Shown here piece after piece: positions 48,905-61,387 of a stretch of 64,000 bases of DNA. The position numbers were made by a program, and so were the translations under genes. This DNA comes from Centropus unirufus (lineage: Eukaryota > Chordata > Aves > Cuculiformes > Centropidae). Within the stretch, counting starts at the first letter, position 1. Each line of letters starts with the position of its first letter. The stretch is from assembly GCA_013397695.1 (NCBI GenBank), contig VYZI01000323.1, forward strand, positions 626,303-690,302, given 5' to 3'. The notes beneath the pieces are model-generated. The model saw only the letters and a list, made by a program, of their open reading frames with translations. It ran no database searches and was not told where the DNA came from.

Positions 48905-51900
48905 GTCTATGCTTTAGTTTTGCTTACAGAATTGGGCTAGAACTATAGAAGGACAGCACAATGAATTCCAAGCTGTGTTCCTAAAGGAAAACAATTTCAG
49001 AAACTGAACATGGCTGTTCAGCTCCTGATGGTGCAAAGAACTCATATTTCACCAGTACTGCTCCAGTGATCATGTCTTATTTGCTTACACTTCCAAAAAC
49101 ATAGCTAGGAAGCCCTGGAACACCACAATCAATGTTTCCTCCTTGTTTGGCAATGTACTTACTGTACTACTAGTCATAGCCTCTGCAGTCAGTTCCTGTG
49201 GGGGAAGGAGGGAAAAGGGGTCAAATTCCTAGTTGCCTGCTAATTGCATGCTTACACCTGTTCGGCATCCAGGAGCTTATTGTATCCCAGAGGAACAAGC
49301 CAGAAGACTAGTTTGCTGCTACAGCTGATAAAAGTGCATGTTATAACCAAATAATAAACTGCCCTGCCCCTTATTTTTGGGTATATGGTGGGATAACTTG
49401 TCTGTGCTTTCTGGATAACATATGAGCTGAGTTAGCCTGCACCTAGAGCACTGGGTATCGTAGCAGCTGCTAAACTGCATTAATTCAAACTTTTGCCTAA
49501 ACCACCTGAAAATTTAATCAAGAGGTAGTTAAAAGCACCATAATTTTTAAGTGACAAGCACTATGTATTGTTAGGACCTAAATTATAGCAAAATGCAAGT
49601 TAATTCCACAGTGATGAGTCTCACACCCTCTCTTCAACATGTAGTGGGTGCTCCATAGGATCTTCAGTTGAACAAGGTCTAAGCATGCCTAAATCCATAT
49701 CTATAGGACTAATACGTAGTTTTTTAGGTCTACCAAAAATACTGGGGTCTTCCTTGCCACTAAAACTAACTTGATCCATTTGTAGCAGAAGGCAGAAACA
49801 ACATATAATTTATGGTTTTCAGCAAATATCATTGTGACAAACTGTCAAAGGTAGAACCAACTTAGTTTTTGAAAGCTATTTGACAAATAAAAAGACTAAA
49901 AACTTCCTCTTAATGAAATCCAAATTTAGCTTTAATGATTAGAATTTTTATAAAAAGGAAATTGTCTTCCAAAGCAAAGATTGGCACTAGTTCATGTTGT
50001 CAAATTTGACAGCATGAAATCATAGAACAAATGACGGGATTCTGCAGCTGCTAAATACTGTCAAGTACATTTTACAAGTTTTATTCTTATAAATTCATTA
50101 GTATAAGGCCCTGTTTTCACAAGAAAATGCCTCTTTTCAATGTACAATTTGGACACAAATGATTCTAAAAAATTCCTCCGTCTTGTTAAGATAGCTGGCT
50201 GCTCTTTCAATACTTTAAAGGCCAGATCTGCACAACAAGGTGAAGCAGAGCCCTAGGGAGCTGGCAGGAGTTTGAAAACGGCCAGAACATTTATAAGCAA
50301 GTTCCTACAGCCGTTCTGCACAAGACGCTGTACAACAGCACACACCAACAGCCAAGGTAGAAGCTAACCCAGCTGACTTTGTACTGAAGCAGACAAGTGC
50401 AACCACAATCCATGAAGGCAGCTCATCAGCCAGCTGTGACCTGGTGACAGTGAACAGCTACTGGGAAGTCATGTTCTAAACCACTCCACTGACAGGTACT
50501 GGATTTCAGTTTTCTACGTGTAAAGGAAAAATATAAAGTAAATTTCTGTCACAAATACTGTGTGGACTCACATCAGTATGAGATCAGTGCAGGTTAAATT
50601 GCTGTAGCTGTGTGATTAAACATCCAAGCAAGCACATATTTTAAAAACTGTAATGAAAATCCAGAATATTATTAATATACAAATCAGGCACAAATTGTTG
50701 AGAAATTACACTGCATGTAAGTTCTATTTAATATTAGAATGGCAAAAAAGTGTTATTTGAATAAAAAAATCCTTATTTTCTTTTCATTGTTGTTAAAGAT
50801 AACTAAAATGAATATGGCAATGAAAATAAAAATGCTTTGAAAAAAGCATATGCTAACAAAACTTATTATTCAACTACTGAACTGTTTAACTATTTTTTGC
50901 TGCATATTCCAACTAATTTGTTGAAAACTATTTACAGCTGAATGCTTCAAAAGTGAAAAATGCAACTACATTCAAGGCAGCTATGGTGAATATGAGTCGT
51001 ATCCTTACCATTTTTTAACAACAACCAGTCCTGGTCCTTACAGTCATGCAGCTCAAGGCTACTTTAGAGAATTCACTTGCCTTGAGCAGGACTGCAGACA
51101 CACGTACCTCTTTGTGGACCTCATCAAAGCTGTTTACTTCAGCATCTACTCACTGCGTTCATTTCTGCTTCCAGACATCCTTGTGGATAACATGACTGCT
51201 CCTAGTCTCTCTCACCAGTGCCACTTTAGATTAGTTAATGCTGGAAGTGACTTCAATCACTAAGGTCCCAACAGTGGTCCTCTGCTCTCCAGTTCTAGCA
51301 GGCTTCTCACAGCAGACATCCCTCCCTCTATTGCACTGGCAAGGCAACACAATCTGGAGTCCTGAAAATGCCTTGGAGAAGTTATTCTTACACCGTGTAA
51401 CACTATGGTCCCATCAACAAAGCAGGTAAAACACTATTTCAATATAGCTCAGACATGGAGAATTCAGCTGTGAAACTAACACAGAATGCATGATTTTCCT
51501 GTGGAGATAGAAAAAAATGGGAAAACATAACATGTGAAAGAAGTGTTTAGATTAAAAACTTGAGTGGAATGCTTTAAAATGAGTGCACAGAAGGCAAACA
51601 GAAGAAATTTTCACATAATCATTTAAAATCAAAGGAGGTTTCTTGGTCTTTACCTGGTAAGAACACCAACAGGAACCCAGATTCAGTTCCATAGGAATGT
51701 TGGGGGTTTTGTTATCTTCTTCTTTAGGAAGCTTGTGTATTCCCTATCACTAAGTTGTATGTATTTTTATCTAGATCAAGATCCATGTTTCTTGTATAAA
51801 ATCACATTTTCCTATGAAAAAAACAGAGCATGTCTGTTTTCTGTCTGTGATCATGTTTGCTTTCTGACTTTGCATATCAAAAATATGGATTATTTATTAC

Positions 51901-52312
51901 TACTTCAAGTCATTTAATCTCCTAGAGAGACAATTAATGTTACTTTGGGCATACACTATACACGTTTTACTTGCATTTAGTTACATTGCTGTATCTATTC
52001 TCACAACATTCCTAATGCTGCCTTATATTAGGACCTATTAATTAATATCAAATGGCAGCTCTATCGTACTTTTTGGAGCTCCAAAGTACTCCAGTTACTG
52101 GAGAAAACACTTCAGCTCTTACATAACACTTGATCATTCAGCCTCACAAAAAGTTTTGTCAAAAAGCAATGCTTTGTCCACACTACACTTACTGGGAACC
52201 AGAGCTACAGAGAGAAGAAAAATATTTTCAAGGTCAGCCAGTAAGACACTGGAGAATCTTCTGAATTCCCAGTCACAGACCTGTCAGTAGGAGGCACTGG
52301 TTACTTTGAGCA

Positions 52313-52646
52313 TTTATTGATAGTTCATGTTTCTCTTCATTGTAACACCCAATCCAATTCTATGTAAGCTTTGCCAGCAATGCAGCCACAGTCCCAGCTG
52401 AAAATGGGAATGTTTCCCTACGGGCTATTTTTATATTGTCCTTAAGTGTTCATTAACACAGATTTTGCAGCAAGATCTCCTCCTGCACTAGAGCTCTCTA
52501 CTGCACATGACGGGTATCTGGGAACTACCTCCAGCTTCTTGATCCCAAGAAAGAGGACTTTGCTCTGGCACCTCACTGCTGCCAAGCAGCTCCGTGTTGC
52601 ATCACTGACACAAGGAGTGGGATTCATCTCGCCTGCCTTCACACAC
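52313..52646 (-). other. Candidate terminal exon with poly(A) signal
   Basis: On the minus strand a strong splice acceptor (AATTTTTTTTTTGTAG) precedes 52,646. An open frame then runs 68 codons to TAA at 52,442-52,444. Its encoded stretch is of mixed composition, for example AGEMNPTPCVSDATRSC, with no recognisable domain. An AATAAA hexamer follows at 52,318-52,313, about 125 bases after the stop. The open frame needs the upstream exon to contribute two bases; entered in phase 0 it closes after 14 codons. The opposite strand is also open here, which weakens the coding reading. It may be a terminal exon, a non-coding RNA end, or chance. Confidence 0.25.
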
Positions 52647-53066
52647 CTACAAAAAAAAATTATATTTCTATCTGAGCTACCCACTCAAGGCTCCTTTTGT
52701 TATCAGTGTAGAGAAACAGAGACCTTAGGATGAGGTGAACAGCACCCCACAAGTACCCATTCCTCTCCAATGATTACCAAGGAGACTTTAGGGCAACTAA
52801 CTCATATGAAGATTCCAGATACAGACAAACATATATTTGCTAAGCTGAATCCCACTGACAGTTTCTAAGCACAGGTTTTGGCATAGATAACATACCTAGA
52901 ATATTTGCAGCTGTATTTGCTTCTTTTATGACATCTGAACAGCTGGAGATGTTGTATACATACCAGAGAGCTTGATCTTTAAGATTATATACAGTACCAG
53001 AGATAAGCCACGCCTCTCAGTACTGTGAAGTTTAAGGAAGACATCTAGTGTTGCACCAGCTTGAAA

Positions 53067-53118
53067 GACACCCTTGACACTTCACTAAAGACACTTTGAC
53101 ACTCCCTTGACACTTCAC
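53067..53118 (+). repeat. Short direct repeat, period 33
   Basis: CCCTTGACACTTCAC occurs at 53,071-53,085 and again at 53,104-53,118, with a partial third match (GACACTTTGACAC) between them. Confidence 0.8.
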
Positions 53119-55814
53119 ATCCAGGACCAAGTTTCAAACATGCCACTTTGCTTTTACAGCTCTTGATCAGGATTTGGACCTCCTCACAATCTGTCTGAGA
53201 ATGATATAACCCTGAATTAAACAATCTTTTAGGCAGAAAATTTTAGACTTCCCAACAACAACTGGAAGAAGCCAAATCAATAAATGGCTACCAGGCTGAC
53301 CATCAGGAGTCTTGCTATGAATTCAGATAGGAGACAAACTGAGGAAAACAAAACCTCTCACATAAGTGGTTGTTCATTGGTACTGTAAATGCTCAATGGC
53401 TTCCCCCTTCCTCACTGCCTAAAGAAACCTGAATCTGGCTTTTTTTTTCCAAGCTGGCATCTGTGCCTCGAAGCAGTGAAGACACATATTCATGACATCT
53501 CCCCAGTCACAATGCTCACAGGCTTCCCACCCTGGATGGAGGCAAGAAAATGAGCTACCTATCAGCAGGATACTCCAGTGTAGCAGCAAGGAACTGGCAC
53601 CCGGTAGAAACACCCCAAAGCCGTGTGGAAGCAGCAGTGGCATCCCAGGGGAAGTGAGACCCTTTCCCATCTTTCAGCAGGGACTGTGGAGGATATGGTC
53701 CCATACCCTGTTCAGGGAACATGCCTATGTGTAAGAGAGGGGAGGAGAACTACGACTGTATTTTCTCCCCTGCTTACTCAGTCCTAACCATCTCAACACG
53801 AGCGTGAGTCCTCTGGCCTCCACCACTCTCCTGTTCCTGACATAGGCACACACTGCCTTTAGCTTACACACCCTATTTTTAAAATCAGTACCGCTTTCTG
53901 ATTTTTTTTCAGGTCAAGACTAGCTGCCCACGAGTCTGCTGATACTCCATATGCTGCTGAAAGCTGAAGAGGAAGAAGGGCAAGTGAATTTTGGCAGAGA
54001 TCAAGCAGGAGTAATTTTTGGTATTTCAGTGTCATCGCATGTGGCTGAAGATCAAGTCATTCTCAGGCAACTCTTCCTTAGAGGATTTTTTTTTTCCTTT
54101 TAAAGATCTTAGCACATAAACCATTAGTGAATACATTGTATACCAAAAAGTAAATGCTGGACACCGGAGGGCTATGCCATGTTTTCCTTGCACAAAACAC
54201 GCAACCCCATTCAGTGAAAAAAATAAGTACATAATATGCTGGAGTTCACCTCCGTTTAATTCTCCATGTATACGTGGCATGTGGGATGGATATATATGGA
54301 CTCTTAATGCTGTGAACTGAAGTCACTGCTGCTGTCGTTAGTTGGTTAGATCTGAAAAGGAAAAGGCTGTTTTTTTCAGTTAGCTGCAGTTGAAATCTCA
54401 TGAGAACAGCTGCTGTCATTTGAGTTCAGGCCAAGATGGCAACATTTGAGAAAAACAACTGATCTTGTGAATTTCCCACCACTTGGAATTGAAATATAGG
54501 GATGCCAGCATCAGACATTTCTTAAGTATAGAAGTCCCGATTCATACAGAAAACTGAGCCTATTGAAGAACCTATCCTGTCATCACCTGTGTCATCCTCT
54601 CACCCACACCTCATCTCCAGAGTCTTTAAAGGTCCAGAATCTCCAGAAAGCTAAATGACTCAAAATCGTGGCCAACAGCCACCATTGCAGTGATGGGCAC
54701 GATTTAAACCTTGGAGTTTGCTGGAGATGACGAGGAATCTTCCACTTCATAAGGAAAAGCTTATTTGAGAAGTTTTCTTTTCTCACAGATCAGCTTAAAT
54801 AAAGATTTCAAGTCTCACCATCACTGTCTTCTGCTTCAAATACACATCTTCAGATCAGCCTCTTCTCATACAAGCATACAGAAATACACTTTAAATGAGC
54901 TCTAGTAAAATAAATCACTATCCTACGTATCCAGCTTTCCAAGGTTGACTATGAAGCACACATAACAGATGTTAATCGTGCCACTTAATGCATGACTGGG
55001 TAGATGCTGGGGTAATGTGGGTGGTTTAAAACTGAATATAATACCAACCTACAGCTGCAAAAGTAACTGAACTCCACCAGTGCTTTAACAGCAGAGTTGT
55101 TATTTGTGTAGACATACACATATAAAAGACAGATCTTTAAAAATTACCTCATACCTAAAAAGTATTAAGCAAGTACTTAAATTGTACTGAAGAATCATAC
55201 GACAAGAGCTAGTACTTGGTAGCAATAAAAATCGAAGATTATATTTGAGACACCTGAAGGACTCTCTGGACTGGCACGAACATATCCCTCTGGTTTTGCT
55301 CTTTGCAAACTCTCACCTAAAGATCAAAACTCCTTTAAAACCTTTTGTTATTAAAATTTATTCATACTGAAAGATCTGAAAGTAATTATCACTTCAAAGC
55401 TTTCAAAATACTAATTATCTTAAATCTGAGTTCTGTGAATGATTAGGATGCATTATATCCTTCTGCTCCCTCACTAAATGAATGCAAATCTGAAAGATGG
55501 GGTTCCAGCTTGAACGATTGTGATAAATTCACATTAAATGTTTGTATCAAATATTTGTAGCTATTTCTTTAAATGTGCCGTTGCCCAAAGAATCCTGTAA
55601 GCAAAGGTGCGTGAGAAGCAAAAATAAATGACAATGAGAATGTGCTGAAGATGTTTCTTTTTCTAGTTCTCAGTAGATGTTCAGTGATGTTCAGTATTTG
55701 AAGTAGGAAAGAATGTATCACTTTTTCAGTATCCCAAATGGAAAACCACAAAAGGGTAAGGAGCTATATAGACATTACTTCCCCTTAAATGCTTTCTTGC
55801 TGCCTGCAACAGTC

Positions 55815-56444
55815 GACTTAACAGGAGCCAGCAGTGGCCCAGAAGGCCAAGAAGGCCAATGGCATCTTGGCCTGGATCAGAAACAGCATGGCCAGCAGGG
55901 CCAGGGAGGTGATTCTGCCCCTGGACTCGGCACTGGTGAGGCCGCACCTTGAATCCTGAGTTCAGTTCTGTGCCCCTCACTCCAAGAAGGACATTGAGGT
56001 CCTGGAGCATGTGCAGAGAAGGGCAACAAAGCTGGTGAAGGGGCTGGAGAACAAGGGTTATGAGGAGCAGCTGAGGGAACTGGGGTTGTTCAGCCTGGAG
56101 AAAAGGAGGCTGAGGGGAGAACTTATCCCTGCCTCACCTGCCTGAAAGGAGGTTGTGGAGAGGTGGGTGCTGGTCTCTTCTCCCAAGTGACAGGTGAAAG
56201 GACAAGGGGGACTGGCCTCAAGCTGTGCCGGGGGAAGTTCAGGCTGGACCTTAGGAAAAATTTTTTTACGGAGGGCCATCGGGTGCTGGCAGAGGCTGGC
56301 AGAGAGGTGGTTGAGTTCCCATCCCTGGAGGTGTTTAAAAGACGGGTAGATGAGGTGCTTGGGGATCTGGTTTAGAGGCGGACAAGTACAGCTGAATTCG
56401 ATGATCTCGAAGGTCTATTCCAACCTGGCGATTCTATGATTCTG
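55815..56444 (+). mobile_element. CR1 LINE 3' fragment, youngest-looking copy
   Basis: Plus-strand CR1 ending in the typical avian tail GCGATTCTATGATTCTG. Landmarks include AGAAGGCCAATGGCATCTTG, AGGGAGGTGATTCTGCCCCT, TGGTGAGGCCGCACCTTGAA, CTGGGGTTGTTCAGCCTGGA and GATGATCTCGAAGGTCTATT. A 70-codon frame (56,163-56,375) still encodes the end of CR1 ORF2, with FRLDLRKNFF and SLEVFKRRVDEVL visible. It is close to the consensus I remember, more so than the other copies. It is 5'-truncated and cannot move by itself. Confidence 0.93.
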
Positions 56445-56769
56445 CACCTACAGATGCTAATGCTGACTTTGAAGGAATATTTACCTTTAAAGATAAAAGT
56501 AGTCATAAGTTTCTGTATTTGGAATACAAGCAGTGTATTCTGTAGGCAATGCTGTGCCCACATCAAAATTTAAGGGACTTATATTATGACTTTAAGATTT
56601 TTTTCTTAGTTTTAAACTTGTGCACTTGCACAAAAGGTCAGAAGACCATGATTTGGCCCCAACTGGCCCAGAAATTCAGTTTTACATCCTACGGACTAGA
56701 TGGCAACAGCAGAGTATAACTAAATTTTAAATTACATTATGCCATAAAAACATAGTTCAGAACTGTCCA

Positions 56770-56803
56770 ACTGTGTCTGAAACCTAATAATTTCAGACAC
56801 AGT
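56770..56803. repeat. Perfect 13-bp inverted repeat, 8-base loop
   Basis: ACTGTGTCTGAAA (56,770-56,782) is the exact reverse complement of TTTCAGACACAGT (56,791-56,803); the loop is CCTAATAA. A transcript from either strand would fold into a stable hairpin. It is not part of a recognised repeat. Confidence 0.9.
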
Positions 56804-58482
56804 GGTAGGTAAAACCTTATTTCCTTTCATTAGAGCTGTGTCATTAATATTTCTGTGATAACTACAGTACATCAAAACTGAGTGCATTAATCTGATCAGT
56901 ATCCTGACATGCTTTTAAGTTTTGAATTGCTTTCTTAAAAAAAAAGAGTATTATAATGAAATTTACATCAGCGAATGTGTATTTTGGTTTTAATGTTTAA
57001 ATCACTGAATTCAAAATAACAGTGGATATCTAGGTTAAAAGTATAAATATAAGAAAGTATTTTCAAAATCAGTAGCAATTATTGAGATTAGGCATGAACA
57101 ATCAAACTGAAACATTTCCTTAAAGGGGACTATTTCTAGTACAAAGCTAGGCTATTAGATGCTATGATTGGTTTGGCAGAGGTTTTTTTGCATTTGTTGC
57201 CCAAATGTCAAGTAACTTTTTATCAAGTAATTTTTACATGAGCCTACAGTGAACACTTTCATGAGTAATGGTCTCTGCTTCAGATAAAGTATCCCCAAGT
57301 AAAAGCTGAAACTTAAGAGATTTAGGTAGCAACTAAATTTTGAGGGAATCTCTGTCTTCAATTTGTGTGAATAAAGTTCCACTGAAATCAGCTGGAGCTT
57401 TTGGAAGGCATGGCAAGTACAACAGAGCATGTAACATGTGCTTGAGGTTTAAATATTCTTTTGCTCAATTTAACACAATTGTATGTGCAGAGAAAAACCT
57501 ACAGAAAACAGCATCAATTTGTTTTTTCCCGGCTGATTACAAATATGTGTGTTGTTCACATGGTTTGGTGCACTGACCTGTATCACAACCCGTAAGTACT
57601 ATCAGAACTGGTAACAACATTCACAATTTTTTCATTTAACTCAATGTTATGTAGAAACAGATTCTGCAAGTGAATATAGCTAAGGGCTTTTAATTATTAT
57701 TTGGAAATAATTTTTAATTCATTATTACTCATTACCACATAAACTAAGCCCATACTCCCCTTTTTCTCCTTAGGGTACGTACTGACAGACTACTCTCCTC
57801 AATGGGACTAAACTCAAAGCCATTAGCCTACCACCTTACAAAGTCTCTGAAGTTTCTTGATTTTACAAGTTTTATCAAATACCCACCCAGAAGAAAATAT
57901 CTTATTCCAAATGCATATTTTTCTTGTTGAACAAAGTCAATAAGTTTACTGTTTTAGGGGTGTTTTCTTTTTTTTACTTACTTTTACTGAAAATAAAGTG
58001 GGGGTAAAGCAAGGAGGTTCACTGAAGAACTAAATAACAGCAAGCAATACATTTTAACACCTATCTAAATTGCTTATTTACACCTAACTTGGCGGCTGCA
58101 GGTTGTCCTGACTGTTAAGAAGCCAAAACCATCCTGCCTTTGCATAGCACATGAAAACAAAGGGTAAAATTTCATTGCCTTCTAACACTTCCCAAGCACA
58201 TGTCAGAGCACAGAAACTGGCCCTTATCGAGCGGTACAAGGATTGCTGCCAGTAGGAAATTCAAAGTTCCCTGTTCCGACAGTGTGCTCAAGGCTTTGGA
58301 CCTGCACCCAGCACAACATCAGAGTCATGAAGCTCACCAGGAGCGCTCTGCTTATTCTGTTTATAACTGCTAGACCTCGTGTACAGCTCTCGCTTTCATA
58401 CAAGATATCAAAATGAAGAACAGAGAAATCAGAAGTGAACAGGGAAGCAGCTGGAGTTCAATGTAATTAAGCTGATTCTTTC

Positions 58483-58645
58483 TTTAATATTCATTCCTAT
58501 AAGTCACTTCACAACTCCAGAGGTTTGCAACTCGTCATTACTGACAGCAGCCAGGGCAAGCATGCATAACGAGCTGAGATGCCAGGCTACACGCAGTCCA
58601 TGTTGGCTTGAAGGTCTTAGGTGACTTAATGGATGGGGTAAGCTT
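58483..58645 (-). other. Candidate terminal exon, minus strand
   Basis: A very good splice acceptor (GCTTTTGTATTTACAG after a longer T-rich tract) ends just before 58,645 on the minus strand. In phase 0 the following sequence is open for 34 codons and closes with TAA at 58,538-58,540; it contains KSPKTFKPTWTACS and no known domain. In another phase a frame stays open to 58,504. An ATTAAA-type poly(A) signal lies at about 58,488-58,483. Phase 0 agrees with the donor at 63,881, about 5.2 kb away. No homologue was recognised, and acceptor-like sites arise by chance in T-rich introns. Confidence 0.22.
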
Positions 58646-60161
58646 CTGTAAATACAAAAGCAAAACAGAAAAATAGACTGATTTTTCCGGCCATACTTCA
58701 CTATAAAAAAAGAAAATAATATTTTTAATGCATAAAGGTAAATTAAATAGGGATTTCCCAACCATGTAAAAAGAACTCCCTGGCTATACTTCAAACTCAG
58801 GAAACACATATTAATTAAGTGACTTTGTTATTTCAGTATTAGTAAATACTCTGGATTTTATTGTTATTTCAATCACAGGTCAAAATCAGTATCTATTTAA
58901 TGGTATTTCCAGCAGTGAAGAAAAATGGATGGGCTTATTTATAAAATTTTCTTTCAATGTAACCAAGGACTCAAGGTACCCAATTACAGTCTTTTAAATA
59001 GGAACAGGTTTTCAAACAGTGCCAACCTTGAAAATCCTCTATGGTGTTTCATCTAACAACTGTCTTACTTGAATGGCAGTTGTTAAAAATCAAAGCCCCT
59101 ATGCTCAATAGGCACAATTTTATAAATATTGATGAACAATTATGATATTCTGGTCTTGAAGATGTTAAAGGAATGCAAGAAAACATTAAAACCAATTGCC
59201 TGTAACGAACATTGAAAGAATGTGAAATGATCCACAAAACTAAACCTTACATGCTAAAATCAGAAGCATGTTTCAACTGGCAGTGAGCACAATAAAATCA
59301 TATTTAAAATAGGTAATGGTAAACAGCAAAATCAGGTAACATAGGATGTTACCATGCCACTGAATTGCATTTAAAGTAGGTTACACTTAAAAAGATGAGC
59401 AAAGGATGATTCATCCTAACTTATGTCCTGCTTTAACTTATTTTAAATTCTAAACCAGTGTTTCTCAACGCACTGATTAACGACATCCTAGCACGGTACA
59501 GGAGTTTCAAACACTTAGCTGAAAAAGAGATGCACAGTTAGGTTAAGCATTACAAAACTTCTTAACACGATGCGTCTTCTAATTTTAAGTAAACACACAT
59601 TTTGTCCTTGCACCTAACTCCCACTTACCAGATTTTCTATACTGAGAGGGGTGCTATTGGCTGCACAGAATTCAGGAAAAAACAGCATCTAAAGAACAGT
59701 CCAGGCTGGCAGACACTGGCATATCCTGAAGTACAGGTTTGCAAATGACTACAGGAACTTCCTGGCTACTGAATCTGCAAGAGGATAGCACAAACCTCTT
59801 TGCTGACTCTGCAGTTTCAAAAGCATTCAGATTTTGCGCAAGTCACATTTGCTGTGCAGAATATGTGTGTGTTCCAGAGAATATGGTAAGAAACTTCTCT
59901 AGTTTATTCATTCCGAAGTACCTTTTGTTTCCACTCCTACAATACGTGGGTTTTCTTTCATCCACAATGATCTTTCTCAGGGGAAGACCATGAACCTTCT
60001 GGATATTAAAGGCTATCTCCCTTCTCTGTTTCTGGAGCTCAAAGGCAATGATGAAAGGAGAAAGAACACAAATCCATACATCCTTCATCTAAGACAGGAT
60101 AAACTTCTTCCAACCTTAGAAGGAGGTACGAAAGAAAGTGAAAGCTTCTCCAAACGGAAAT

Positions 60162-60178
60162 AAAAAAAAAAAAAAAAA
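60162..60178. repeat. Run of 17 A
   Basis: A plain mononucleotide run with no retrocopy-like sequence recognised on its 5' side. Confidence 0.9.
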
Positions 60179-60700
60179 GTAAAAATGAGACAAATCTTAT
60201 TGATCATACCATTTTAGCCAGCACTGTGGACATCCTGGACACTGGGTATTCTAAGTGTTGTGCAGCCACAAAAGCACAACCCCTGACAGCTGATTATCCA
60301 AGTAGAGGGCACATCACAACACATGGCCACTGACAGATGGAAGAGCAGAAGGAAAGAATGAGTTAATATTGGTCTGTATATCAAAAGAGCTAGCACATGG
60401 AGTCCCAAGTATAACTGCAGGTCCACCAGGGGACAATCACATAATGAAGAAGATTAAAACTCAGACAAGTGTTTTTGAAGGGTGATTAAAGCACTCATTA
60501 GCCTGGGCATGCAACGTTTTACTCTCATCTACACAGGACATATGACACTAGCCAGACCTCAGATGTATGCTTTTAAAGGACACAACTATCAAAGATGGAA
60601 GTAAATCTAAGGAAACTGAGATGAAAGAAGAATTTAAGAAAATATGGGTCACACCAGACAAGCAGCAAGAGCACTCTTTCATGAACTGTTTTTTTCTAAA

Positions 60701-61290
60701 CAAAGGGAGACGTAGTTGATCTAAACTTCATTAAAGCATTTGATACAGTCAAATGGGAAATCATTGGTTAAATTGTAGAAAGTTTCTTCAGCAACGAAGC
60801 TAATGAAAAGGCAGGAAAATATTTATCTGGGAGGGGTACTGCCAGTCAAAAGAACAATGACTAATCAAGTGTCACGGAACTGGGATTAGGATTGCCTGTA
60901 TTCATCATTTATTTCAATAGTTTTTGCACAAGAAGTGTAATTGTGATTAAGAAGTTTTCTGGTGATAAAAATTTGGGATGCAAGGCCAATTAAGAGAAAG
61001 ATTGAACTGTACACAAAGCCAAATGATCCTGAGTAACGCAATAAGATTACATTCAGTAGTACAAAATGTAATGTCACACAGCTACAGATTAATAACATCT
61101 ATTACAAGCTACGAGTTCATTACCTGGAAACAAGTGAGGAAAGAGAAACCAAGCAACCCAAGTCTGCTTATTCATCACAGCATGGCTGTGAAGAGCAAAC
61201 GAAATCCCAAAATGGGGTAAATACATAGCATTTCTAGTAGAGATGGGAGAACTCCACCATTGTACAAAGTTCTCTCAATATCTGACCATT
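60701..61290 (+). mobile_element. Ancient CR1 LINE, RT-region relic
   Basis: Strongly diverged plus-strand CR1 coding sequence: GACGTAGTTGATCTAAACTT, CATTAAAGCATTTGATACAG, TGGGAAATCATTGGTTAAAT (the RT segment with an FDTV-type motif), then TTTTCTGGTGATAAAAATTT (the decayed FADD/K region) and, further on, ATGGCTGTGAAGAGCAAACG and TCTAGTAGAGATGGGAGAAC. The order agrees with CR1 ORF2, but stops occur in all frames. It is probably one of the oldest insertions here. The 3' end is unclear because similarity fades before the LTR at 61,388. Confidence 0.75.
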
Positions 61291-61387
61291 ATCAGAAAAG
61301 CTGTGGACAACCCAGTGAAAGCCTCATGAGGTGTTCACCTTAAAATGTGTGTTTTTGTAATACTATTACACAAACAGGCAGCTAAGG

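Larger units (their letters stand above)
48761..55814. other. Unique sequence, no complete gene seen
   Basis: Contains an AT-rich minisatellite-like patch (48,821-48,904), a candidate minus-strand terminal exon (52,313-52,646) and a small direct repeat (53,071-53,118). A GC-moderate patch at 53,440-53,740 is open on both strands but unrecognised. No other repeat family was identified. Confidence 0.5.
56445..60700. other. Unique AT-rich sequence, no complete gene seen
   Basis: Holds a perfect 13-bp inverted repeat (56,770-56,803), a candidate minus-strand terminal exon (58,483-58,645) and a run of 17 A (60,162-60,178). No other feature was recognised. Confidence 0.5.

Noticed and set aside
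55713..56010. Pro/Gly-rich frames on both strands
   Set aside because: They lie in the CR1 copy that begins at 55,815.
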